Source: Akkermansia muciniphila (GTDB taxonomy: Bacteria; Pseudomonadota; Gammaproteobacteria; Burkholderiales; Burkholderiaceae_C). Taken from it: a stretch of 64,000 nt of DNA. Shown here one piece after another: positions 38,133 to 47,785 of the stretch. The stretch covers positions 186,001 through 250,000 of the forward strand of contig CALQKH020000003.1 in assembly GCA_943331105.2 (NCBI GenBank), read 5' to 3'. The notes under the pieces were generated by a model. That model had not been told where the DNA came from. It saw only the letters and a program-made list of their open reading frames with translations, and made no database searches. How positions within the stretch are numbered: position 1 is the first letter of the stretch; every line of letters starts with the position of its first letter. A program made the position numbers and the translations under genes.

Positions 38133-39500
38133 ATGCATATACATATCTTGGGCATTTGTGGCACCTTCATGGGGGGCCTGGCCGCGCTGGCCCGCGAGGC
38201 AGGGCATCGGGTCACCGGCTGCGACGCGGGCGTTTACCCGCCCATGAGTGACCAACTGCGGGCTTTGGGCATCGAGCTCATCGAGGGTTTTGACGCCGAC
38301 CAGATGACCCTCCAACCCGACATGTACGTGGTGGGCAACGTGGTCAGCCGCGCCCGGCTGGCCGACGGCAGCCCCAAATTTCCGCTGATGGAAGCGATTC
38401 TGGAAGCCGGTGCGCCCTACACCAGCGGACCCCAGTGGCTGTCCGAACATGTGCTGCAAGGCCGCCATGTGCTGGCGGTGGCGGGCACGCACGGCAAAAC
38501 CACCACCACCTCGATGCTGGCCTGGGTGCTGGAACAGGCCGGGCTGCAACCGGGCTTTCTGGTCGGTGGCGTGCCGCTCAACTTTGGCTTGTCGGCCCGG
38601 CTGGGCGGAGGTCAATATTTCGTCATCGAAGCGGACGAATACGACACCGCCTTTTTCGACAAGCGCAGCAAGTTTGTGCACTACCGCCCGCGCACCGCCA
38701 TCCTGAACAACTTGGAATTCGACCACGCCGACATTTTTGACGACCTGGCCGCCATTGAGCGCCAGTTTCACCACCTGGTACGCACCGTGCCCGGCTCGGG
38801 CCGGGTGGTGGTCAACGGCCTGGAAGAAAGCCTGACCCGCGTGCTGGCGCAAGGCTGCTGGAGTGAAGTGCGCACATTTGGCAGCGCCGTCAGCGACTTT
38901 GTGGCCGAAGGCGAACCCTCCAGCTTCAAAGTGCTGCAGGCTGGCCAGCCTGTTGCCGAAGTGCAATGGGCGATAGGCGGCGTGCACAACCAGCTCAATG
39001 CACTGGCTGCCATCGCCGCTGCCGAGCATGTGGGGGTGAGTCCGGCTGTGGCGGCGCAAGCGCTGGCCAGCTTTGAAAACGTCAAACGCCGCATGGAAGT
39101 GCGCGGCAAAGTGAACGGCATCACCGTTTACGACGACTTCGCCCACCACCCCACGGCCATTCGCACCACCGTCAACGGGCTACGCCGTCAGGTGGGTGAT
39201 GCACGCATCCTGGCCATCTTCGAGCCGCGCAGCAACACCATGAAGCTCGGCACCATGAAAGCCCAGCTGCCCTGGAGTCTGGAAGAAGCCGATCTGGCGT
39301 TTTGTCACTCGGGCGGTTTGGGTTGGGACGCCCAAGCCACGCTAGGGCCTATGGGTGATACAGCGCAAGTGGGCGCCAACATCGACGAAGTGATTGCCCA
39401 AGTGCTGGCTCAAGTGCAGCCCGGCGACCACCTGCTGTGCATGAGCAATGGGGGCTTTGGTGGCATTCACGCCAAGCTGCTCACGGCCCTCAACGGCTGA
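38133..39500 (+). CDS. mpl: UDP-N-acetylmuramate:L-alanyl-gamma-D-glutamyl-meso-diaminopimelate ligase
   Basis: MHIHILGICGTFMGGLAALAREAGHRVTGCD; AGTHGKTTTTSML; Mpl-type Mur ligase. Confidence 0.95.
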   Translation: MHIHILGICGTFMGGLAALAREAGHRVTGCDAGVYPPMSDQLRALGIELIEGFDADQMTLQPDMYVVGNVVSRARLADGSPKFPLMEAILEAGAPYTSGPQWLSEHVLQGRHVLAVAGTHGKTTTTSMLAWVLEQAGLQPGFLVGGVPLNFGLSARLGGGQYFVIEADEYDTAFFDKRSKFVHYRPRTAILNNLEFDHADIFDDLAAIERQFHHLVRTVPGSGRVVVNGLEESLTRVLAQGCWSEVRTFGSAVSDFVAEGEPSSFKVLQAGQPVAEVQWAIGGVHNQLNALAAIAAAEHVGVSPAVAAQALASFENVKRRMEVRGKVNGITVYDDFAHHPTAIRTTVNGLRRQVGDARILAIFEPRSNTMKLGTMKAQLPWSLEEADLAFCHSGGLGWDAQATLGPMGDTAQVGANIDEVIAQVLAQVQPGDHLLCMSNGGFGGIHAKLLTALNG

Positions 39501-40617
39501 GTGAACGACGCGCCTTCACCGCATCCGACAGCACCTGCAAAACGCCTTCGCTGTCGTCCCAGCCAATGCAGGCGTCTGTGATGCTCTGACCGTAAGTCAG
39601 CTTGGAGACCTCGTGCTGACCGGGTGTGAATTTCTGGGCACCATCTTTCAGGTGGCTTTCAACCATGACGCCAAACACTTGGCGTGATCCACCGTTGATT
39701 TGCGCGGCGATGTCTTTGGCCACATCGATCTGCCGCTCGTGCTTTTTACTGCTGTTGGCGTGGCTGCAATCGACCATCAAGCTGGCGGGAAGTTTGGCGG
39801 CCTCCAATTCCTTGCAGGCAGCGGCCACACTTTCGGCGTCGTAGTTGGGCGCTTTGCCACCGCGCAAGATCACATGGCAGTCTTGGTTGCCTTGGGTCTG
39901 CACGATGGCGACCTGACCGTTCTTGTGCACCGACAAAAAATGGTGACCACGGGCAGCGGCCTGGATCGCGTCGGTCGCGATTTTGATGTTGCCGTCGGTA
40001 CCGTTCTTGAAGCCAATGGGGGCTGACAAGCCCGAAGCCAACTCGCGGTGCACCTGGCTTTCGGTCGTGCGGGCACCGATGGCACCCCAGCTGATGAGGT
40101 CACCAATGTACTGGGGCGAGATCACGTCCAAGAACTCGCTGCCAGCAGGCAGGCCTTGGCGGTTGATCTCGATCAACAACTGGCGTGCGATGCGCAGGCC
40201 TTCGTCGATCCGATAGCTCTCGTCCAAATAGGGGTCGTTGATCAGGCCCTTCCAGCCCACAGTGGTGCGCGGTTTTTCGAAGTACACGCGCATCACGATC
40301 TCCAAAGAGTCCGCGTATTTGTCACGCAGCGGCTTCAAGCGGCGAGCGTAGTCTAAGGCCGCTGCCGGGTCGTGGATAGAGCAAGGACCCATGATGACCA
40401 ACAAGCGGTCGTCTTGGCCATGCACGATCTTCTGAATGGCTTTGCGGGTTTGGGAAATAAGGGTCTCGGTGGCCGTGCCAGCAATCGGGAAAAACCGAAT
40501 CAAATGTTCTGGCGGTGGGAGCACGGTGATGTCCTTGATGCGTTCGTCGTCGGTCTGACCTTTGCGGTCGGCGGCATTCGGATACCAGCTCTCGGGGGCT
40601 GCGGTTTTGGCGTTCAT
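39490..40617 (-). CDS. aroG: 3-deoxy-7-phosphoheptulonate (DAHP) synthase, class I AroG/F/H type
   Basis: VIMGPCSIHDPAAALDYA; MRVYFEKPRTTVGWKGLINDP; MVDCSHANSSKKHERQ. Confidence 0.93.
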   Translation of the reverse strand: MNAKTAAPESWYPNAADRKGQTDDERIKDITVLPPPEHLIRFFPIAGTATETLISQTRKAIQKIVHGQDDRLLVIMGPCSIHDPAAALDYARRLKPLRDKYADSLEIVMRVYFEKPRTTVGWKGLINDPYLDESYRIDEGLRIARQLLIEINRQGLPAGSEFLDVISPQYIGDLISWGAIGARTTESQVHRELASGLSAPIGFKNGTDGNIKIATDAIQAAARGHHFLSVHKNGQVAIVQTQGNQDCHVILRGGKAPNYDAESVAAACKELEAAKLPASLMVDCSHANSSKKHERQIDVAKDIAAQINGGSRQVFGVMVESHLKDGAQKFTPGQHEVSKLTYGQSITDACIGWDDSEGVLQVLSDAVKARRSLSR

Positions 40618-40645
40618 CGTGAAGTCCTCAATTGAAAAACAGGTG

Positions 40646-40679
40646 AAAAAAAACCGCCGGGCTTTGGGGCTCCGGCGGT
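40646..40679 (-). terminator. attenuator terminator in the DAHP synthase leader
   Basis: Minus strand: ACCGCCGG-AGCCCCAAAGC-CCGGCGGT followed by a T-run, 29 nt before the aroG ATG. Confidence 0.88.
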
Positions 40680-40701
40680 GTGTATCGAGATATTCGGGTG
40701 C

Positions 40702-40776
40702 TTATGCGCTCGCCTCTCGTCCGCCGGGGACTGAGAACCAAAAGTAAAAAAAGTAAAAAGCAAAGCGGGAAGTCAT
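40702..40776 (-). CDS. aromatic-amino-acid-rich leader peptide of the DAHP synthase gene
   Basis: Minus strand: ATG ACT TCC CGC TTT GCT TTT TAC TTT TTT TAC TTT TGG TTC TCA GTC CCC GGC GGA CGA GAG GCG AGC GCA TAA = MTSRFAFYFFYFWFSVPGGREASA*; 9 of residues 5-14 are aromatic. Confidence 0.88.
   Translation of the reverse strand: MTSRFAFYFFYFWFSVPGGREASA
40721..40727 (-). promoter_or_regulatory. antiterminator arm in the leader ORF
   Basis: RNA CCGGCGG here is complementary to CCGCCGG of the terminator 5' arm (40672-40678), so the two pairings compete. Confidence 0.75.
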
Positions 40777-40783
40777 GGGATTC

Positions 40784-40789
40784 AATGTA
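40784..40789 (-). promoter_or_regulatory. candidate extended -10 element (TGC TACATT) for leader-aroG
   Basis: Only 7 nt separate TACATT from the leader ATG; no clear -35 seen. Confidence 0.35.
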
Positions 40790-40854
40790 GCACAGCTTGA
40801 TGACGGTTCATGACAGAGGCATCCGGGGACAAACCCGAAGCCCCATTTTCAGAA

Positions 40855-42315
40855 TCAGGCCGTGCCCCCAACCGTGAGTCCATCGATGCGCAAGGTGGGT
40901 TGGCCCACACCCACTGGCACGCTCTGGCCCTCCTTGCCGCAGGTGCCCACCCCCGAGTCGAGCTTCATGTCGTTGCCGATCATGCTGATCTTTTTGAGCG
41001 ACTCAGGGCCGCTGCCAATCAGCGTCGCGCCTTTGACAGGGTATTGAATTTTGCCGTTTTCCACCCAATAGGCTTGGCTGGCCGAGAACACAAATTTGCC
41101 GCTGGTGATGTCTACCTGCCCACCTGCGAAGTTGGTGGCATACAGGCCTTTTTTGATGCTGGCCACAATTTCTTCGGGGCTCTTGTCGCCGCCCAGCATG
41201 TAAGTGTTGGTCATGCGCGGCATGGGCACATGGGCATAGCTTTCGCGGCGGCCGTTGCCCGTGGGCTTGACACCCATCAAGCGGGCGTTCATCGAATCTT
41301 GGATGTAGCCACGCAAGATGCCGTCTTCAATCAACACGTTCTTTTGGCTGGCATGGCCTTCGTCGTCCACATTGAGCGAGCCACGGCGGTCGGCCATGGT
41401 GCCGTCGTCCAGTACTGTGACGCCTTTGGCTGCTACGCGCTGACCGATGCGGCCGCTGAAGGCACTCGAGCCCTTGCGGTTGAAATCCCCCTCCAAGCCA
41501 TGGCCCACAGCTTCGTGCAACAGCACACCGGGCCAGCCATTGCCCAGCACCACCGTCATCTCGCCTGCAGGCGCAGGGCGGGCTTCGAGGTTGATGAGCG
41601 CGGCTGAGACGGCTTCTTGCACATAGGTCTCGACCATGCCGTCGTCAAAGTAGGCCAGGCCAAAGCGGCCACCGCCGCCTGCGCTGCCCACTTCACGGCG
41701 GCCGTTTTGCTCGGCAATCACCGTCACCGACAGACGGATCAAGGGGCGCACATCCGCAGCCAAGGTGCCGTCGGCGCGGGCCACCATGACCACGTCGTAC
41801 TCGGTCGCCAAACCGGCCATCACCTGCACCACTCGCGGGTCTTTGGCCCGGGCGATTTTCTCAACACGGCCGAGCAAGTTCACCTTGGCGGTGCTGTCCA
41901 AAGTGGACATCGGATCGAGCGAGGGATAGAGCGAACGGCTGGCCGAAATTTTGCGCGTGGGCACCTTGATGCGTTTGTTTTGCGTGGCCTGCCCGATGGT
42001 GCGGACCGTCATGGCCGCGTCCATCAAAGAGGCCACGGAGATATCGTCTGAGTAAGCAAAGGCTGTTTTTTCACCAGACACCGCACGCACACCGACACCT
42101 TGGTCAATGCTGAAGCTGCCGGTCTTGACAATGCCCTCCTCCAAGCTCCAACCCTCAGAGCGGGTGTACTGAAAATACAAGTCGGCGTCATCAACTTGGT
42201 GCGCCTGGATGGCGGATAGCGCTCGACTCAGGTGGCTTTCATCCAAGCCAAAGGGTTCAAGCAAGAGGGACCGGGCCGTGGCCAAGCGTTCGATGGTGGG
42301 TTCGCGTGAAATCAT
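40855..42315 (-). CDS. tldD: metalloprotease TldD
   Basis: [48 protein letters not shown]. Start could be 42324. Confidence 0.95.
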   Translation of the reverse strand: MISREPTIERLATARSLLLEPFGLDESHLSRALSAIQAHQVDDADLYFQYTRSEGWSLEEGIVKTGSFSIDQGVGVRAVSGEKTAFAYSDDISVASLMDAAMTVRTIGQATQNKRIKVPTRKISASRSLYPSLDPMSTLDSTAKVNLLGRVEKIARAKDPRVVQVMAGLATEYDVVMVARADGTLAADVRPLIRLSVTVIAEQNGRREVGSAGGGGRFGLAYFDDGMVETYVQEAVSAALINLEARPAPAGEMTVVLGNGWPGVLLHEAVGHGLEGDFNRKGSSAFSGRIGQRVAAKGVTVLDDGTMADRRGSLNVDDEGHASQKNVLIEDGILRGYIQDSMNARLMGVKPTGNGRRESYAHVPMPRMTNTYMLGGDKSPEEIVASIKKGLYATNFAGGQVDITSGKFVFSASQAYWVENGKIQYPVKGATLIGSGPESLKKISMIGNDMKLDSGVGTCGKEGQSVPVGVGQPTLRIDGLTVGGTA

Positions 42316-42414
42316 GGAACACATTGTAGGCAGGCTTCAAGACCCTTGCCCAAGCAGGTGGGGCCACTTTGGGTTCGCATGGCTTGGCAGCCTAAGGGAC
42401 GCATTGCCCAAGTC

Positions 42415-43302
42415 TCAGCGCTGGCGCATCAGTTGAATGAGTGCCGCATCGTCCAACTGGTCCCAGCCCTGAGCCATCGCCTGTGCAAACAGGTCCCGCG
42501 CCAAACGGCCCAGTGGTGGGTCGTACGCCACTTCATCAGCAGCAGAAACGGCCAAACCCGTGTCCTTGGCCAGCAAACTGACGTGCGCTCGGGGTTCAAA
42601 GTCTCCGGCCAAAGCCCGTCGCATGCGGTCAGTACCTATCCAACTTTGACCACTGGAAGCCTCAATGACCGACATGGTCACAGCCGGGTCCAGCCCCAAA
42701 CGCTCTGCTAAAGCCAAAGCCTCGGCTGCCCCTGCCAAGTTGACGGCGGCCAGCAGGTTGTTGACCAATTTGGTGCGCGCGCCATCCCCCGCCCGAACGC
42801 CCACGCGAAACACCTGCTGACTCAAAGCCTGGAGCAAATTCTGGCTCCGCTGCCAGACGGGCTCAGAACAGGCCACCATCAGGCTCATGGACCCTTGTCT
42901 GGCCCGCAACGGGCCACCCGACATGGGCGCGTCAATGCAATCTACGCCACGTTGTGCCAAACGTTCGGCTTGGTCTTGCACGGTCTTGGGTCCCAAAGTG
43001 GGGCACAACATGACCGTTTGACCTGGCTTGAGGTCAAAACCCGCGCCATCAGCACCCCATAAAACAGCTTCGGTTTGGGCCGCATCCACCACGGCAATCA
43101 ACATCACTCCGTCAGGTGCCAAACTGCGGACAGCTTGCACAGGCGACGCAAATGACAACGCACCCTCAGCCACAGCCTTGGCTTGGGCCTGCACATCCGT
43201 GTCATGAACACCCACCGACCAAGCCAATTCGCGCAGCCGGGCCAACATGGCACCGCCCATATTGCCTGCACCAACGACCACCACAGATAATGAATTGCTC
43301 AT
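42415..43302 (-). CDS. NAD(P)-dependent 3-hydroxyisobutyrate dehydrogenase-like oxidoreductase
   Basis: VVVVGAGNMGGAMLARL; CIDAPMSGGPLRARQGSM; KLVNNLL. Confidence 0.88.
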   Translation of the reverse strand: MSNSLSVVVVGAGNMGGAMLARLRELAWSVGVHDTDVQAQAKAVAEGALSFASPVQAVRSLAPDGVMLIAVVDAAQTEAVLWGADGAGFDLKPGQTVMLCPTLGPKTVQDQAERLAQRGVDCIDAPMSGGPLRARQGSMSLMVACSEPVWQRSQNLLQALSQQVFRVGVRAGDGARTKLVNNLLAAVNLAGAAEALALAERLGLDPAVTMSVIEASSGQSWIGTDRMRRALAGDFEPRAHVSLLAKDTGLAVSAADEVAYDPPLGRLARDLFAQAMAQGWDQLDDAALIQLMRQR

Positions 43303-44480
43303 GTTTGTACCAGTTGTTTCGATTTGGCAATCGACATCAAAATGCCCAAGGCCAAGCCCAAAGTGACCATGGCTGTTCCACCGTAACTGATGAAGGGCAA
43401 AGGCACACCGACCACCGGCAAAATGCCGCTGACCATGCCCATATTGACGAACGCGTAAGTGAAAAATATGGTGGCCATGCTGCCGGCCAGCAAGCGGCTA
43501 AACAATGTGGGCGCCTGCATCGCAATGACCAAGGCGCGGTAGATCAAAAAGAAAAAACACGTCAGCAGGACCAAGCCCCCAAGCAGTCCAAACTCTTCAC
43601 CCAAGGCCGCAAAAATGAAGTCAGTGGTGCGCTCTGGAATGAACTCCAAGTGGGTTTGCGTTCCCTGCATGAAACCCTTGCCCCACAGACCTCCTGAACC
43701 AATCGCGATCATGCCCTGAATGATGTGGAAACCTTTGCCCAATGGATCTCGCCCGGGATCCAGCAAGGTACAAACCCTTTGCCGTTGGTACTCGTGCAAC
43801 ACATGCCAATCAACGCCCGGCTTGCACAAGCTGGGCTCCATGATCACCAAAACAACAATACCGACAACGCCCGAAAAAACAGGCGGCAAAATCCAACGCC
43901 AATTCAAACCTGCGAAAAAAATCACCGCCAAACCAGCAGCCAGCACCAGCAAAGAGGTTCCCAAATCGGGTTGTTTCATGATCAAGCCAACAGGGACCAG
44001 CAAAATCAGCAGCGCGATAGCGAAATCAGACATCCGCAGCTGTCCTTCGCGCTTTTGAAACCATGCGGCCAACATCAGCGGTAAAGCAATTTTCAGAATC
44101 TCGCTGGGCTGAATCACCACCCCCAAATTGATCCAACGGGTTGAGCCTTTCTTGGTGATGCCAAAAAGCGCCACAGCCACCAGCAACAGCACGCCAACCG
44201 CATAAATAGGCAAGGCCCAAGCCATCATTTTGGAGGGTGGAATTTGCGCCACCACCATCAAGATCACACCTGCTATCAGCATGTTGCGGCCATGGTCAAC
44301 AAAACGGGTACCGTGGTCAAAACCGGCTGAGTACATCACCAAAAGACCCAAGCCCACCAACAAACCCACAGCCATGGCCAGTGGGCCATCAAAGCCCTCA
44401 AACAAGCGCCAAACTTGCTGGAGCAACGTAGGCTTTTGAAAAACAGAACCCTTGGCCAAGGGTGGTTGTCGGGCAATCAT
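43299..44480 (-). CDS. rodA: rod shape-determining protein RodA (SEDS family)
   Basis: GSTRWINLGVVIQPSEILKIALPLMLAAW; KQPDLGTSLLVLAAG; GVPLPFISYGGTAMVTLGLALGILMS. Confidence 0.92.
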   Translation of the reverse strand: MIARQPPLAKGSVFQKPTLLQQVWRLFEGFDGPLAMAVGLLVGLGLLVMYSAGFDHGTRFVDHGRNMLIAGVILMVVAQIPPSKMMAWALPIYAVGVLLLVAVALFGITKKGSTRWINLGVVIQPSEILKIALPLMLAAWFQKREGQLRMSDFAIALLILLVPVGLIMKQPDLGTSLLVLAAGLAVIFFAGLNWRWILPPVFSGVVGIVVLVIMEPSLCKPGVDWHVLHEYQRQRVCTLLDPGRDPLGKGFHIIQGMIAIGSGGLWGKGFMQGTQTHLEFIPERTTDFIFAALGEEFGLLGGLVLLTCFFFLIYRALVIAMQAPTLFSRLLAGSMATIFFTYAFVNMGMVSGILPVVGVPLPFISYGGTAMVTLGLALGILMSIAKSKQLVQT

Positions 44481-44493
44481 AAAGAGCAATGAT

Positions 44494-45498
44494 TCAGGCG
44501 AACTCGCCTTTGGGGTCACGGCCCATCAAGGCCTGCACCGCCTCTTGCGGGCTGCACGCCCCATCCAGCAAGGCCACCACTGCAGCGGTGATCGGCATGT
44601 CAACGTCCAGCAACTGGGCCCTTTGCATCACTGTGCGGGCACTGTAGACGCCTTCCGCTACGTGCCCCAAAGAGGACACGGCTTGCGCCAAAGTTTGTCC
44701 TTGCGCCAAGAGCAAGCCAACTTTTCGGTTGCGGCTCAAATCACCCGTGGCTGTCAACACCAAATCACCCAAACCGGACAAGCCCATAAAAGTGTCGGCC
44801 TGCGCCCCAAGGGCTATGCCCAAACGGGTCATCTCTGCCAATCCCCGGGTGATCAGGGCAGCCCTTGCGTTGAGGCCTAAATTCAAACCATCGCACAGGC
44901 CGGTGGCAATGGCCAAAACATTCTTCACCGCACCACCCACCTCCACACCCACCATGTCTTGGTTGGCATAAACGCGCAAGGAAGGGCCATGGAATGCGTT
45001 CACCATCGCATCGCGCACGCCGGCATGGGGGCTGGCGGCGACCAACGCTGTTGGTTGTTGGCGGGCCACTTCCAGCGCAAAACTGGGGCCACTCAAAGCC
45101 CCCGCTTGGAGCTTGGGCGCCACTTGCGCTTGAACCTCGTGCGGCATCAGACCCGTACCCGACTCAAAACCCTTGCACAGCCAAGCGACTGGCGCATCCG
45201 CACCAGCCAAAGACGTCAAGACGTCCCTCAAACCAGCCATCGGTGTGGCCACCACCACCAAACGAGGCGCATTGCCAAGCCATCCAGTGCTGGCGAGTGG
45301 CTCAGATGAAATCCGAACAGACTCCGGCAAACGAACACCGGGTAGATAGCGGTTGTTTTCACGGGACTGCTGCATGGCGAGCGCCTGCGCCTCATCCCGA
45401 ACATGCAGAACCACCTGATGACCTGCTGGGTGGCGGTTGGCCGCCAAGGCCATGGCGGTGCCCCAAGCGCCGGCACCAATCACGCTGATGTGCATCAC
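44494..45498 (-). CDS. gpsA: glycerol-3-phosphate dehydrogenase [NAD(P)+]
   Basis: [59 protein letters not shown]. Confidence 0.95.
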   Translation of the reverse strand: MMHISVIGAGAWGTAMALAANRHPAGHQVVLHVRDEAQALAMQQSRENNRYLPGVRLPESVRISSEPLASTGWLGNAPRLVVVATPMAGLRDVLTSLAGADAPVAWLCKGFESGTGLMPHEVQAQVAPKLQAGALSGPSFALEVARQQPTALVAASPHAGVRDAMVNAFHGPSLRVYANQDMVGVEVGGAVKNVLAIATGLCDGLNLGLNARAALITRGLAEMTRLGIALGAQADTFMGLSGLGDLVLTATGDLSRNRKVGLLLAQGQTLAQAVSSLGHVAEGVYSARTVMQRAQLLDVDMPITAAVVALLDGACSPQEAVQALMGRDPKGEFA

Positions 45499-45522
45499 GG
45501 GGTGTCCGGCTAAATCATCTCT

Positions 45523-46002
45523 TTATTGGGGCAAAGAACCGGCTTGCTCTGCCTGTTGCAATTGCTGCTGCTCGTACATGGCTTGGAAGTTGATTTCGGC
45601 CAGATGCACGGGCGGAAAACCTGCACGAGTGATCAAGTCGGCCACGTTGCCACGCAGATACGGGTAAACGATTTGTGGGCAGGCGATGCCCATGACAGGA
45701 CCCATTTGCTCTTCGGGGAGATGGCGAATTTCGAAAATACCACCCTGTTTGCACTCCACCAAAAACACCGTCTTATCATCGATTTTGGTGTGCACAGTGG
45801 CCATGACACAGACTTCAAAAACACCATCAGCCACGGGTGTGGCTTCAACGCCCAACTGAATGTCCACGCTGGGTTGTTGTTGATCGAGCAAGATGGCCGG
45901 TGAGTTGGGCTGCTCCAATGAAGCCTCTTTCAAGTAGACACGCTGGATCTGAAAAACAGGCGCTTGAACTTCGGTGTTGGAGGTGGCTGCGGTATCGGTC
46001 AT
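45523..46002 (-). CDS. secB: protein-export chaperone SecB
   Basis: [53 protein letters not shown]. Confidence 0.96.
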   Translation of the reverse strand: MTDTAATSNTEVQAPVFQIQRVYLKEASLEQPNSPAILLDQQQPSVDIQLGVEATPVADGVFEVCVMATVHTKIDDKTVFLVECKQGGIFEIRHLPEEQMGPVMGIACPQIVYPYLRGNVADLITRAGFPPVHLAEINFQAMYEQQQLQQAEQAGSLPQ

Positions 46003-46123
46003 GGTATTTCTTTGAAAAAAAGCCTCGGGAAGATCCCGGACAAATAAAAATGGAGATTATGAGGGAAGCACGGTGGGCACAGCGTCCAAAAACGCGGCCC
46101 CATACAAAGCGATAAGCCTGAAG

Positions 46124-46384
46124 TCAGGCCGCTTGCAACAAGGCTTGGAGGCCACCTTTGGCATCCAGCGCCATCAGATCATCACAGCCGCCCACATGGG
46201 TGGCACCAATGAAAATTTGGGGCACTGTGCGGCGACCTGTGGTTTGCATCATGAAATCGCGTTGCACCGGATCGGTGTCGATGCGAATTTCTTCGATTTG
46301 CTCAACGCCTTTGGCCTTGAGGATTTGCTTGGCACGTGTGCAATAAGGGCAGACGGCTGTGGTGTACATCTTGACGGCTTGCAT
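46124..46384 (-). CDS. grxC: glutaredoxin 3
   Basis: VKMYTTAVCPYCTRAKQILKAKG; RRTVPQIFIGATHVGGCDDL. Confidence 0.95.
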   Translation of the reverse strand: MQAVKMYTTAVCPYCTRAKQILKAKGVEQIEEIRIDTDPVQRDFMMQTTGRRTVPQIFIGATHVGGCDDLMALDAKGGLQALLQAA

Positions 46385-46427
46385 ATCGGAACCTTGGGTT
46401 ATGGGTCAATATAAATTGAGGGGAAAA

Positions 46428-46829
46428 TCAGGCTTTTTCGGTGGGCATGCTGGCCGCCACCCAAGCACGAAGGCCACCAGACAAGGATTGGACATTGTCA
46501 TAGCCCAACTTGCGCGCTGCCGCAGCGGCCCGAGATGAACGCGCACCCACTTGACACACCATGATCACATGGGTGGACTTGTTCTTGACCAACTGGGCCA
46601 ATTTTTCGTCGACCTGGGCCAAAGGCAAATTTTTGGCACCGATGACATGGCCACGCGCGAACTCATCGGGCTCACACACATCGATCACCACCGCCTTTTC
46701 GCGGTTCATCAGTTGCACCATGGCTTGGGGATCCAAGCCACTGCCTTTGGTCAACGCAGGCAACATCAAAGCGACGCCCGAGGCCACAGCCACCAACAAC
46801 AACATCCAGTTTTCGAGGAGAAAGTTCAC
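46428..46829 (-). CDS. rhodanese-like domain protein
   Basis: VVIDVCEPDEFARGHVIGAKNLPL; VMVCQVGARSSRAA. Confidence 0.92.
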   Translation of the reverse strand: MNFLLENWMLLLVAVASGVALMLPALTKGSGLDPQAMVQLMNREKAVVIDVCEPDEFARGHVIGAKNLPLAQVDEKLAQLVKNKSTHVIMVCQVGARSSRAAAAARKLGYDNVQSLSGGLRAWVAASMPTEKA

Positions 46830-46943
46830 AAATCAGACCTTTTGGGGCAAAAAAAACAAAGGCCTGTCAGTAGGCCGCCAGCCCGGATTCTAAAATGGAC
46901 AGCTTAAACCTTGTCTTCACACCCTAAAGCGCCCTTTATCACC

Positions 46944-47687
46944 ATGTACAAAATTGTTCTCATTCGCCATGGCGAGTCCACTTGGAACCTGGAAAACCGA
47001 TTCACGGGCTGGACCGATGTGGACCTGACCCCTACCGGGGTGAGCCAAGCCATGTCGGCAGGCCAACTGCTCAAAGCCGAAGGGTGGGACTTTGATGTCT
47101 GCTTCACATCGGTGCTCAAACGGGCCATTCACACACTGTGGTTCGCTCTGGACGAAATGGACCGCACTTGGCTGCCCGTGGTCAAGGATTACCGCCTGAA
47201 CGAGCGCCATTACGGCGCTTTGCAAGGCCTCAACAAAGCCGACATGGCCAAAAAATTTGGCGAAGACCAAGTCTTGGCTTGGCGACGCAGCTACGACACA
47301 CCGCCCCCCGCTCTGGAGGCCAGTGACCCCCGTTGCGAACGGGGTGACCGCCGTTATGCCCATGTTGAACCCCATAAACTGCCCCTGACCGAATGCCTCA
47401 AAGACACCGTGGCCAGGGTGCTGCCCTGCTGGAATGACACCATTGCCCCTCGCATTCGGAATGGCGAACGCATCCTGATTGCAGCGCATGGCAACTCGAT
47501 CCGGGCTTTGATCAAATACCTCGACAACGTCTCAGAACAAGACATCGTGGGGCTCAATATCCCCAACGGGATCCCCTTAGTGTACGAATTGGATGCCGAG
47601 CTCAAGCCAATTGGTCACTACTACTTGGGAGACGCGCAAGCTGCTGCCCACGCCGCCGCCGCGGTGGCCAGCCAAGCTAAAGGTTGA
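46944..47687 (+). CDS. gpmA: 2,3-bisphosphoglycerate-dependent phosphoglycerate mutase
   Basis: [46 protein letters not shown]. Confidence 0.97.
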   Translation: MYKIVLIRHGESTWNLENRFTGWTDVDLTPTGVSQAMSAGQLLKAEGWDFDVCFTSVLKRAIHTLWFALDEMDRTWLPVVKDYRLNERHYGALQGLNKADMAKKFGEDQVLAWRRSYDTPPPALEASDPRCERGDRRYAHVEPHKLPLTECLKDTVARVLPCWNDTIAPRIRNGERILIAAHGNSIRALIKYLDNVSEQDIVGLNIPNGIPLVYELDAELKPIGHYYLGDAQAAAHAAAAVASQAKG

Positions 47688-47785
47688 GCTTTCGGGGTCT
47701 TTACAGGAAATTACAGGCCACGCCCGTCGCTTCAGGGCTTGCGGGTGTATATTGATTTGACCTTCACCGAACACGCACACGCACC

